Shown in pieces: positions 8,184-16,464 of a stretch of 64,000 bases of DNA. The stretch comes from Rickettsia helvetica (GTDB lineage Bacteria > Pseudomonadota > Alphaproteobacteria > Rickettsiales > Rickettsiaceae): contig NZ_OZ018776.1 in assembly GCF_963970025.1 (NCBI RefSeq), forward strand, positions 930,001 through 994,000, read 5' to 3'. The position numbers and the translations under genes were made by a program. Each line of letters starts with the position of its first letter. The stretch's first letter is position 1. Below the pieces are notes generated by a model. That model searched no databases. It was not told the origin of the DNA and saw nothing but the letters and a program-made list of their open reading frames with translations.

Positions 8184-9203
8184 ATGAAGTTAAAAGAAAT
8201 TATGATCTCTTGTATTCGTAAACCTAGAGAAATTAAAAAAGAATATCCTAGATTAGATCAAAAGAAAGAAGCAGGATTCAATGTTGATTCTGGGTTAGGA
8301 TACAAAAATCAAGCAGTAGAATCTAGCAACTATTATGAGTTAATTAAAAAAATTCAACAAGGAGAAATAACTTTAGAGGTGCTAGAAAATTTAAGGAAAT
8401 TAAAAGTAGATGATAAAAAATCTTTTCTAGCAGATGTAGAACAGATGGTATCTAACAATAGGTTACATAAGCTTAATGAAAAAATAATGGAACATGCTTT
8501 AGATTTAGTTGATTCTAAAGATTCAGCTTTTTTACTTCGTAGAACAAAAGAGGATAGTATATTTCGAGATCTAATATATTTAGAAGCAAAAGGAAACAAG
8601 TTTACTGTAGAAATTGATAAAAAAGGAACTTTGAAAATTAACTTTCCTAACGGGGTACTTGAGCTTTACAAGCTATTAATTGATAATTTTTATTTGAAAA
8701 AATTTGGAGAAGAGGAATTGCAGAAAAAATTATATCAAGAATTATTACCTGATTTCAAAATTCCTTTTGAAAAACTAATTGAAGAAGAGGAATTGCAGAG
8801 AAAATTATATCAAGAATTATTACCTGATTTCAAAATTCCTTTTGAAAAACTAAATTTTTTTGAGAGTTGTATTGAATGCTTAAAAGAATTTTATATTAAA
8901 AATAGTTTAGCACTAAGCATAATGGGTTTATTTGTAAGTAGAGATATTAAAGAACATGCTGTATGTGAAGAATTACTTGAATTAGATATATTTAAAAAAT
9001 TATTTGAGGAAAAAATGGCATTATACGGAACTTCTGCTGATTCTAAATTATTAGTGGTGGATTATGTATTAAATGATGTACAAGGTGTTTATATTAATAA
9101 TTTAGTAGCTTCAAATATTTTAGATTTAGTAATGCATAGTCAATCAAATAATGAAACAATAGAATCAATAGAAATTCTAGGAAATAGCGAATGCCTAGTA
9201 TGA
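8184..9203 (+). CDS. Hypothetical protein, paralogue of the next gene, with internal duplication
   Basis: 339 residues, lysine- and glutamate-rich, no signal peptide or membrane segment, no recognised domain. Residues about 85-155 (LHKLNEKIMEHALDL, FRDLIYLEAKGNKF, IDKKGTLKI) match the downstream gene (LHKLNQAIMENANEF, FQEILLLEAKRSGM, FNAKGELQS), so the two are tandem paralogues. A 75-base tandem duplication at 8709-8852 doubles the segment EEELQKKLYQELLPDFKIPF. An AAGGAATAAAT stretch lies just upstream of the ATG. Function unknown; a cytosolic or secreted helical protein is likely. Confidence 0.7.
   Translation: MKLKEIMISCIRKPREIKKEYPRLDQKKEAGFNVDSGLGYKNQAVESSNYYELIKKIQQGEITLEVLENLRKLKVDDKKSFLADVEQMVSNNRLHKLNEKIMEHALDLVDSKDSAFLLRRTKEDSIFRDLIYLEAKGNKFTVEIDKKGTLKINFPNGVLELYKLLIDNFYLKKFGEEELQKKLYQELLPDFKIPFEKLIEEEELQRKLYQELLPDFKIPFEKLNFFESCIECLKEFYIKNSLALSIMGLFVSRDIKEHAVCEELLELDIFKKLFEEKMALYGTSADSKLLVVDYVLNDVQGVYINNLVASNILDLVMHSQSNNETIESIEILGNSECLV
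8709..8852 (+). repeat. 75-bp in-frame tandem duplication
   Basis: Two 69-base copies (8709-8777 and 8784-8852), offset by 75 bases and differing at one base (CAGAAAAAA versus CAGAGAAAA). The near identity indicates a very recent duplication. It adds 25 residues to the protein without breaking the frame. Confidence 0.93.
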
Positions 9204-9315
9204 CTTTCTAGGTACTATCTTAAAGTTTTGATTATAACATATAGTAAAAACATCTAGAAGTTAATTTAATCTATAATTAATATTTAAATAATTATAGGTT
9301 AGATTAATACTAAAT

Positions 9316-10350
9316 ATGGCTACAAAAAATAAAAAAGAAATAGTGAATACTGAAGCAAAAAATTTAGTAAATTTAGTTATCAAAGAAATAGGTAACGAAA
9401 ATTTTGATTTTGGTGTTGTGCAAAAGATGCAGCAGGCTTTTAGTACTGCAAGTAAGCAAAAACAAAGAGAAGCTTTTATAAGTTTTTTAGATAAAAAGCT
9501 TAATAAAGAGCAATTACATAAACTCAATCAAGCAATAATGGAAAATGCAAATGAATTCATGCCGGATAATGATCCTAATTTTGTTTGTCGTACTCCTAAT
9601 AATAAAGTTTTTCAAGAAATATTATTATTGGAAGCAAAACGCTCAGGTATGAAAGCAAAATTTAATGCTAAAGGGGAATTACAATCTCTTGATATAAAAG
9701 ATATAACACAGGAAATATTAGATCATTATCGTATTTTACAAGAAAAATTTTATCCCAAAAGAGATCCTAAAGATTTAGTAGATAGTAGAATAGCCCAAAG
9801 TGTTAATTTTTTATTATATACTCCACTTTTCCAAGGGGGGATCAGAGATATATACAAAATTAGGTTTAAAATGTGCTGAGATAGAGCGAAAAATACAAGA
9901 TCCTAACGGTAAGTATGTTAAACAATTAATAGATGCTAAAATAGGAACCAATATACATTTTAATACCAAAGAAAATTTAGAAAATAAAGCAAATGAAGGA
10001 AAAGAGACTAAGATATCTTCAATAATTGAAAAAGCAATAACAACACTTGAGAAAGACAAAAAGGTAAATATTGAAGATAAGAGACGAGGAGAAATAAAAA
10101 GGCATTTATCTAAATCCTTAGAAGGAGCTTCTGATTATATATTAACATTCAAAAAAAATGATTTAGTAGATTAATATATCACGGATTACATAAAAGACAA
10201 ACTTGGTGGTCAAAGATTGTTAATTATATAGGTACAAAATCATATTCCATTTCTAAAGAAAATCTTAAGAAAATAGGAAAAATAATAAATAGTGAAATTA
10301 AAAATTCTCATACTCCTTTAAAGATAGAAGTACAAGAACAGTTAAAATAA
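9316..10350 (+). pseudogene. Paralogue of the 8184-9203 protein, frameshifted at a G6 tract
   Basis: The first frame runs from ATG 9316 (MATKNKKEIVNTEAKNLVNL) to a stop at about 9879. Just before that, at about 9835, the run CAAGGGGGGATC shifts the homologous reading into another frame, which continues GSEIYTKLGLKCAEIERKI to 10174. A third short frame (GTKSYSISKENLKKIGKI, ending about 10350) looks like a further displaced tail. The N-terminal half is clearly homologous to the preceding gene. The break at a homopolymer could be a fixed mutation, a slippage hotspot or a sequencing artefact. Confidence 0.7.
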
Positions 10351-10481
10351 ATCTCAAAAGAGTTAAATAGATTAAATAATCTGGCACATTGCCGTCAGAG
10401 GTTAAAAAGGCTCAGGCAAAATCTAAACACCTCAAAAAAAGAAGTCATACTAAGGGGTAATTTTATTACGCGGTTTTGTAT

Positions 10482-10622
10482 GTCATTCCTGCGAAAGCAG
10501 GAATCCAGAAAAAAATAACCTTAATATTGATATAAATATTACGTTACATATTTGAAAAAATAAACCTATAAAAAACTTCTTGTTTTTTATAGGTTTTACT
10601 GGATTCCCGCTTTCACGGGAAG
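10482..10622. repeat. Family B palindromic element, long centre
   Basis: Left arm GTCATTCCTGCGAAAGC to GGAATCCAG; right arm CTGGATTCCCGC to CACGGGA. The centre has an AT-rich hairpin (ACCTATAAAAAACTTC and GTTTTTTATAGGT). The region 10351-10811 contains no convincing gene: only this element, the family A element at 10647 and their shared flanks. Confidence 0.82.
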
Positions 10623-10646
10623 GCATTGTTGCGTGGATACCAAATC

Positions 10647-10765
10647 GTCATTGCGAGCAGCCATAGGCTGCGTGGCAATCCAAAAAAAATAATAAAAAAA
10701 TGCTAAATTTAGCATTTTTTACTGGATTGCTTCGTCAATTACTCCGTAATTTTCCTCGCAATGAC
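10647..10765. repeat. Family A palindromic element nested between family B blocks
   Basis: GTCATTGCGAGC to CTCGCAATGAC with the long centre (CCAA, AT-rich hairpin ATGCTAAATTTAGCAT, ACTGG). It is bracketed by inverted copies of a GGCATTGTTGCGTGGAT block (10622-10638, and its complement around 10774-10790), beyond which more family B sequence (CACGGGAATGA) continues. Confidence 0.85.
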
Positions 10766-10811
10766 GAAAACTGGTCCACGTAACAATGCCTCACGGGAAT
10801 GATATCAATTC

Positions 10812-11597
10812 CTACAATAATTTATTGCTTCCCATAATATTATAACCGCAATCTACATAATGAATTTCACCGGTAACACCTTTAGATAAATTACTAAATA
10901 AATATACTGCTGCTCCTCCTACATCTTCTTGGGTAGTATTACGTTTTAACGGTGCGGTTGCAGCGTGAGATTTAAGCATAGTACTAAAATCACCTATTGC
11001 ACTAGATGCTAAAGTTTTGATAGGTCCTGCCGAAATAGCATTTACTCTAATATTATTTTCTCCCAAATCGTTTGCTAGATATTTTACACTAACCTCAAGT
11101 GCAGCTTTAGAAATCCCCATTACATTATAATTAGGTATAACTTTTTCAGCACCGTAGTAAGTTAATGTCACAATGCTTCCGCCGTCATGCATTAAGGCTT
11201 CTGCGGATCTTGAGAGTTCTAAAAGAGAGTAACATGATATATGTAAAGAATTATGAAAATTTTCTAAGCTAGTATCAACATAACGTCCTTTTAATTCATT
11301 TTTATCGGCAAAAGCCATACCGTGAAGTAAGAAATCGAAACTACCCCATTTTTCTTTTATATCATCAAATAAATTACTAATTGATTTTGGATGCGTAACA
11401 TCAAGTTCGCTAACAAAATTACAACCTATTTCCTCAGCAAGCGGTTTAACTCGTTTTTCTAGTACTTCCGATTGATAAGTAAACCATAGTTCGGCACCGT
11501 GTTTTTTAGCAAGCTGTGCAATCGCCCACGATATTGACATATTATTTGCAATACCTGTAATTAAGCCTTTTGTTCCTTGTAGTAACCCTGTAGTCAT
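10812..11597 (-). CDS. fabI: Enoyl-[acyl-carrier-protein] reductase FabI
   Basis: NADH-dependent last step of each round of type II fatty-acid elongation, cytosolic. 261 residues, normal length. Rossmann N-terminus GLITGIANNMSISWAIAQ; catalytic Tyr-x6-Lys with Y157 and K164 (PNYNVMGISKAALE); cofactor and substrate loop ISAGPIKTLAS. Monocistronic on the minus strand, divergent from lnt with about 75 bases between them that can hold both promoters. Confidence 0.96.
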   Translation of the reverse strand: MTTGLLQGTKGLITGIANNMSISWAIAQLAKKHGAELWFTYQSEVLEKRVKPLAEEIGCNFVSELDVTHPKSISNLFDDIKEKWGSFDFLLHGMAFADKNELKGRYVDTSLENFHNSLHISCYSLLELSRSAEALMHDGGSIVTLTYYGAEKVIPNYNVMGISKAALEVSVKYLANDLGENNIRVNAISAGPIKTLASSAIGDFSTMLKSHAATAPLKRNTTQEDVGGAAVYLFSNLSKGVTGEIHYVDCGYNIMGSNKLL

Positions 11598-11672
11598 TTA
11601 TTTACTCATTATATTAAAACTTGCTGAAATGATAGCATGATGTATTATTTTGTAAACAAATAATCGATAAAA

Positions 11673-13163
11673 ATGTATAAACCTAAAATCATGTGTTTAC
11701 TGCTAGGTATGTTAAGCGGTTTAGTTTTTGCTCCGACTTTCTTTATACCGGCATTATTAACGTTATCTTACTTATGTTATATAGTTCAAAAATCCGAAAA
11801 TTGGCAAGAAGCTGCAAAATTTGGTTATTTATTCGGTTTTGGGCATTTTTTAAGTGGAATATATTGGATAAGTATCGGTGTTAGCGTTTATATTATAGAT
11901 TTTTGGTGGGCAATTCCTTTTGCGTTATTTGGACTACCTATAGTTTTAGCTTTCTTTATATCTGCAAGTTGCACGCTTAGTTTTTTTGCTAAAAATAATA
12001 AATATTACCAATTTATATTCTGTTTATGTTGGGTATTATTTGAGTGGGTACGTTCATGGATTTTTACCGGTCTTCCTTGGAATTTGATCGGTTATGCTTT
12101 TTCGTTTTCAGATATTTTAATACAGCCTTTAAGTATAATAGGGATATATGGGCTTAGTTTTATAGTTATATATATTGCCACTTCCGCTTATCCTTTATTT
12201 AGCAAGCAATTTACTCAGTTAAAAATATTACTAGCTAGTTCAGTCCTAGTATTAACCGTAATTGTCATTTACGGAGCAGTAAGGCTAAGTAATAACCATA
12301 CAAATTTCACTGATATAAAAGTGCGATTAGTGCAGCCTTCGATCCCTCAAACCGAAAAATGGAATGAAGAAGAATTTTGGCATAATTTAATGCTACATAT
12401 TAATTTATCGGAAAATTCGGAACCTACCGATTTAATTATTTGGTCTGAAGCAGCATTAGTAGTACCTGATGATATACCGCAAGTTAAATCAGAATTATTA
12501 AAAATGCTAAATTCTACAAATGCTATTTTGATAACAGGAGGGATCTCGGATAATAAAAAACAAGGTGATGAGTTTGAACTTTACTCAGCTATGTATGCTC
12601 TTGATAAAAATGATCATAAATTATTTGAATACCATAAATCACATTTAGTACCTTTCGGTGAGTATATGCCTCTTAAAAAGATACTACCGTTTAAAAAATT
12701 AACTCACGGTTTAATTGATTATAAAGAAGGAGACGGAGGGCTTGTTTATCTTGAAAAATATAACCTTAAAATTAAACCTTTAATTTGTTATGAATCTATT
12801 TTTCCTGATTTTGTACAGACGAATAATGAAATAGCCGATGTAATAATTAATATTACAAATGATGCATGGTATGGTAAATCAAGCGGTCCATATCAGCATT
12901 TTCATATTAGTAGAAGTAGAGCTGTAGAGAACGGTTTACCTATGATTAGAGTAGCGAATAACGGTATTTCAGCTATAGTAGATCCTTTTGGCAGAACAAT
13001 AAAAAAACTAAATCTAAATGAAATAAATTATACCCAAGGTTTAATTCCTAAAAAACTAATCTCTCCTACTATATTCTCGCAATTCAGTAATTTTACTATT
13101 CTATTACTCATCGTTTTTATACTTTTAATTAATTATTTATTAGCCTTGATTCTTGATAACTAA
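11673..13163 (+). CDS. lnt: Apolipoprotein N-acyltransferase Lnt
   Basis: Inner-membrane enzyme that adds the third acyl chain to the N-terminal cysteine of lipoproteins. 496 residues. Roughly six N-terminal membrane helices, then a periplasmic nitrilase-fold domain (residues about 210-470) with the triad E259 (IIWSEAALV), K322 (EYHKSHLVPFGEYMPL) and C372 (LICYESIFPD), and a final helix at the C-terminus. All catalytic residues are intact. Several lipoproteins in this window (the RlpA-like, BON and LptM-like proteins) are plausible substrates. Confidence 0.95.
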   Translation: MYKPKIMCLLLGMLSGLVFAPTFFIPALLTLSYLCYIVQKSENWQEAAKFGYLFGFGHFLSGIYWISIGVSVYIIDFWWAIPFALFGLPIVLAFFISASCTLSFFAKNNKYYQFIFCLCWVLFEWVRSWIFTGLPWNLIGYAFSFSDILIQPLSIIGIYGLSFIVIYIATSAYPLFSKQFTQLKILLASSVLVLTVIVIYGAVRLSNNHTNFTDIKVRLVQPSIPQTEKWNEEEFWHNLMLHINLSENSEPTDLIIWSEAALVVPDDIPQVKSELLKMLNSTNAILITGGISDNKKQGDEFELYSAMYALDKNDHKLFEYHKSHLVPFGEYMPLKKILPFKKLTHGLIDYKEGDGGLVYLEKYNLKIKPLICYESIFPDFVQTNNEIADVIINITNDAWYGKSSGPYQHFHISRSRAVENGLPMIRVANNGISAIVDPFGRTIKKLNLNEINYTQGLIPKKLISPTIFSQFSNFTILLLIVFILLINYLLALILDN

Positions 13164-13295
13164 AGGGTTTTAGCATTATTATATTAAGTTTTTAATAAAG
13201 TTACTTGATTAAATATAAAGTAATATATATACTACATTTAAAATTGAATAGACTTTATAATAATTAATTTATAATAATTTAAGCTTATTGTTAAA

Positions 13296-13787
13296 ATGAA
13301 TGATTCAATAAAACATCCGGACAAACTCGCAAGTGAACGTTTAAAAGAACGACGTCTTGCTGTAGATATTAGCCAAAAAGAATTAGGGCAAGCTTTAGAC
13401 ATTAGTGCTCTCCAAGTTAAAAAATATGAAGAAGGTTTAAGTAATATACCTATAAGTAGGTTATATGTTTTTGCAAAAGTTTTAAATACGCCTTTAAAAT
13501 ATTTCTTTAATAGTTCTGAAGAAGAAAAGTTAAAAACTGACGATGAAAATACTTCTAATAATAAAATTGAATATCTATTCAAAGAAATAGAAAGTGATTT
13601 CTTAAATAATATTGCTGAAGAAGAAGGGCAATATGAAAATGACGTCTCTTTTGATTATAAAGAATTATCAAGGACTATGGAAAGAGAACTTTTATCGTTA
13701 ACTAGAGCATTTACTAGAGTACAAAATCCAAATATTAGAAAAATAATAATTGAACTTGTCAGATCAGTATCGATACCTTGTGAATAA
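13296..13787 (+). CDS. XRE-family helix-turn-helix regulator
   Basis: 163 residues. N-terminal HTH_3 domain (residues about 12-68): RLKERRLAVDISQKELGQAL, then ISALQVKKYEEGLSNIPISR and LYVFAKVLNTPLKYFF. The C-terminal half is acidic and helical (LSRTMERELLSLTRAFTRVQ), probably for oligomerisation. Similar short XRE regulators are common in Rickettsia. The target is unknown; no obvious operator was found next to it. Confidence 0.85.
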   Translation: MNDSIKHPDKLASERLKERRLAVDISQKELGQALDISALQVKKYEEGLSNIPISRLYVFAKVLNTPLKYFFNSSEEEKLKTDDENTSNNKIEYLFKEIESDFLNNIAEEEGQYENDVSFDYKELSRTMERELLSLTRAFTRVQNPNIRKIIIELVRSVSIPCE

Positions 13788-13890
13788 TATTTAAATTTTC
13801 ATTGACTTAGCATTGCCAAAGTATTAACCCTTGTTAAGGTTTAGTAAATTCTGAACCATTAACAATTATTAAATATATTGGAGGAAATTT

Positions 13891-14361
13891 ATGAGTAAAA
13901 GTAAAGCTATAGAAAATAACGGTATTAGTAATACAAATAGTCCAAACGGTAAATATATGGCTCCAAGACCGGAAGGAGTAAAACCTACCTGTGTAGTAAT
14001 TACTTAATTCTGTAAGCAAGGATATTAAGTCTGCTCGTGAAGTATTGGATGAGCGAGGTGCAAGTGTTCATTACATAATTGATAAGGATGGGACTCAAAA
14101 AGAATATCATAATGATTTAACAGATCAAGCTTTTTATGCCGGTAAGAGTATTTGGAAAGGAGAAATAGGTGTTAATAAGTTTTTGATATTGGGAATATGC
14201 TTATTAATGATGCAAAAAGTGATTTTCCTGAAGAGCAAATAGGGCAATTATGTAAATTCCTTAAGGATATAAAATTAAGATATCCAGATTTAGATTTAAA
14301 ACATGATTTAGTCGGTCTTGGTGAAGTAACTGTAAACCGAGAAGGAAATGCTCATATAGCT
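13891..14361 (+). pseudogene. AmpD-like N-acetylmuramoyl-L-alanine amidase remnant
   Basis: A good GGAGG Shine-Dalgarno precedes the ATG at 13891 (MSKSKAIENNGISNTN). The frame stops at a TAA near 14004; the homologous reading resumes with SAREVLDERGASVHYIID, DGTQKEYHNDLTDQAFYAGK, IGVNKF, shifts again, and continues INDAKSDFPEEQIGQL and DLKHDLVGLGEVTVNREG. The VHYIID and HDLVGLGEV blocks match the zinc amidase fold. The C-terminus is replaced by a palindromic-repeat half at 14388. At least two disruptions make it non-functional. Confidence 0.72.
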
Positions 14362-14387
14362 CCTGTATCCATATTGAGGTTATTTTT

Positions 14388-14414
14388 CTGGATTCCCACC
14401 TACGCGGTAATGAC
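14388..14414. repeat. Right half of a family B palindromic element
   Basis: CTGGATTCCCACCTACGCGG followed by TAATGAC: only the right arm is present, exactly at the junction between the amidase remnant and the TrpX-like remnant. The following block (CATCGAGTGGGTTTTTCAAG, then CCGTGCAACAA) also recurs beside the family B element at 45079. Confidence 0.78.
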
Positions 14415-14430
14415 ATCGAGTGGGTTTTTC

Positions 14431-14731
14431 AAGCCGTGCAACAACTTTATGCAATATTTAAACGCCGTATTCCGATCATTGCTTCCGATGAAGGTTCGGT
14501 AATTAGCGGGGCGCGACTATTGCTGTAGGAGTGCAAGAAAAGCAAATAGGCGTAGAAGCAGGTTTAATGGCAAAAAAAATCTTGCAAGGAATAGAACCGA
14601 AAAATATTCCATTTGGAGATATGAAAGCCTTAACTTTATTTGTTAATCTTAGATCTTTTGTTAAACAAGATATTCTTACTAAAGAAAATTTATCCGTAAT
14701 TCCTTTTATTCGTAAAGAACTTGAAGAGTAG
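14431..14731 (+). pseudogene. ABC importer substrate-binding protein, C-terminal remnant (TrpX-like)
   Basis: About 100 C-terminal residues: QQLYAIFKRRIPIIASDEGS, a 2-base frameshift near 14514 (SGA then TIAVGVQEKQ), IGVEAGLMAKKILQGIEPKN, and LSVIPFIRKELEE. This resembles the end of the ABC_sub_bind (tryptophan/tyrosine-type) family. The first two thirds, including the signal peptide, are gone, replaced by repeat and amidase sequence. The permease remnant follows after 4 bases, so this was a binding protein-permease-ATPase operon. Confidence 0.75.
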
Positions 14732-14735
14732 TAAC

Positions 14736-15574
14736 ATGAACATTTTAGTTGCTGCTCTTGAGCAATCCTTAATAATGCTGCCGCTTATTTTAGGGATGTA
14801 TTAAGTTATCAAATTCTGAAAATTACCGATCTTACCGTAGACAGTACTTGCGTGCTTGGTGCAGTGGTATTTTGCCCGTAGCCTTTCATTTGGATTATTT
14901 CCTGCATTAATATTTGCCGTAATAGCAGGGGGAATTATCGGCAGTATAGTTAGTTTTATGTAGAAGAATAACCGTATTAACGGACTTATAGCCGGAATAC
15001 TTGCAAGTTTTATGCTTTATTCCGTGAACTTACAAATTATGCAGTGCCCTAATATATCGGTTCTTGGTATGCCGACTCTGTTATCTATATTAGATCTCGA
15101 AAATTGGTTAGTGCCTTTAATAATAATCAATTATCTTATTATATTTGCAGTTATAATTTTATTGAAAGGTAAGCTCGGTTTATTGCTACGAGCTTTTGGT
15201 TTTAATAAAGATTTACTGATTAATTTAGGAAAACCTGCCGAGCTTTACCATACTATCGGTCTTAGCATAAGTAATTGCCTTGCTGCTTTAACCGGTACTC
15301 TATCTGCACAAGTAAACGGTTTTGCTGATATTATAATAATATGGGTTTTGGGGTAGCACTAGTCGGTATCGGTGCAATTGTTATAGGGCATCATATTTTA
15401 ATCCATGCTAATAATTTTAATGCGTTTAAAGAGATATTCTCTTGTTTTATAGATATATTATTTTACTTTATTGCTCTTAGTAGTTTACTCCGGATTAGCA
15501 TTGATCCCATAAACCTTAAGCTTATATTAGGGATAGTATTGTTTATTTCATTGAGTACGGTGGGTAAGAAGTAA
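14736..15574 (+). pseudogene. ABC importer permease remnant (TrpY-like)
   Basis: The start MNILVAALEQSLIMLPLILG reads well, followed by a frameshift, then KITDLTVDSTCVLGAVVF, a shift, RSLSFGLFPALIFAVIAGG, an in-frame TAG after IVSFM, then NGLIAGILASFMLYSV, MPTLLSILDLENWLVPL, GLLLRAFGFNKDLL and, after another shift near 15345, GFGVALVGIGAIVIGHHIL. The pattern is that of a branched-chain/tryptophan-type ABC permease. At least four disruptions. Confidence 0.78.
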
Positions 15575-15592
15575 TACTGTAATGTCATTCCT

Positions 15593-15699
15593 AGCTAAAA
15601 GCGGGAATCCAATAAACTTATTGTCATCCCGCGACTTGATCGCGGTATCCAGTATTTTTAAATTTTTTTCTAGATACCGTGGTCAAGCCATGGTATGAC
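15593..15699. repeat. Half family B plus complete family C palindromic element
   Basis: A left B arm (GTCATTCCTAGCTAAAAGCG, GGAATCCAA) lies next to a full family C element at 15623-15699: GTCATCCCGCGACTTGATCG, CGGTATCCAG, a short AT-rich centre, TAGATACCGTGGTCAAGCCA, TGGTATGAC. It sits between the permease and ATPase remnants. Confidence 0.83.
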
Positions 15700-15734
15700 A
15701 CCTAGCACGGTTTTTCAATTAAAAAGACAAAATT

Positions 15735-16454
15735 ATGAAACCTTATTTATATGCAGAAAAGATACAGTTCAAAGTTAAGGAAAGAAGTGAGCCTATAATT
15801 GCGGAAACTACTTATAAATATTGCTAAAGAAGAGTTTGTTGTAATATTGGGTCATAACGGTAGCGGTAAGTCTACTTTAGCTAAAATACTTGCCGGTTAT
15901 TTGAAACCGACTAGCGGGAAAGTATTTTTAGATCAAATCAGAATCGATAAAATACCTAAAGCTAAGAAAGCTTCTACTCTGGTTACATTAACACAAAAGG
16001 CTGAAGAAAGGCTATTTACCGAGCTAACGCTTGAGGACAATATTACTCTATGGGAAAGTAGATGCCCTAGTAATGAACGGTTAACAAGTAGCGAGGTGTT
16101 AGAGCTTACAGGTTCGCCTAAACGCTTTTTGCTTTTATTTTCACAGTCGTTAGGTAAATTTTCCGGCGGAGAAAAGCAGATTATACTCCTAGCCCTTAGC
16201 ATAGCTCATCCGCCTAAAATATTATTTCTAGAGAGCATACGGCAAATTTAGATCCGAAAGCTTCTTTGGAAGTGATGAAAAAAACAGCAGAGATTATTGA
16301 GAAGCATAAGATGACTTCCGTTATGATCACGCATAATTTGGAAGATGCCGTAAATTACGGCAAAAGGCTTATAGTACTAGATAGTGGTAAGGTAGTACTA
16401 GACTACCTAAAACCACTAAGTTTTTCTTTGAAAGAACAGAAAGAGATATTATAA
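15735..16454 (+). pseudogene. ABC importer ATPase remnant (TrpZ-like)
   Basis: The ATG at 15735 gives MKPYLYAEKIQFKVKERSEP, then a frame break near 15815. The main body keeps Walker A (LGHNGSGKST), the Q-loop region VTLTQKAEERLFTELTLEDN, the signature SGGEKQIILLALSIAHPPK and, after a frameshift near 16245, TANLDPKAS and the switch histidine in SVMITHNLEDAVNYGKR. The Walker B stretch is damaged (ILFLES). With the two preceding remnants this shows the loss of a whole three-component importer. An IS481-type element lies 10 bases downstream. Confidence 0.8.
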
Positions 16455-16464
16455 TTCAATAAAT

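Noticed and set aside
9261..9527. Antisense open frames opposite many lysine-rich genes (for example 9261-9527, 8354-8599, 63372-63851)
   Set aside because: They mirror the codon pattern of the genuine gene, have no ribosome site and give cysteine- or leucine-rich translations without domains.
10351..10811. Closely spaced palindromes resembling a CRISPR array
   Set aside because: The repeats are inverted, not direct; spacing is irregular; the units are the dispersed A and B elements; and no cas gene is present.
13788..13890. An attachment site or origin in the gap before the amidase remnant
   Set aside because: Only a weak inverted GTTAAGG/CCATTAAC-like similarity was seen; no repeat, DnaA-box cluster or known motif supports it.
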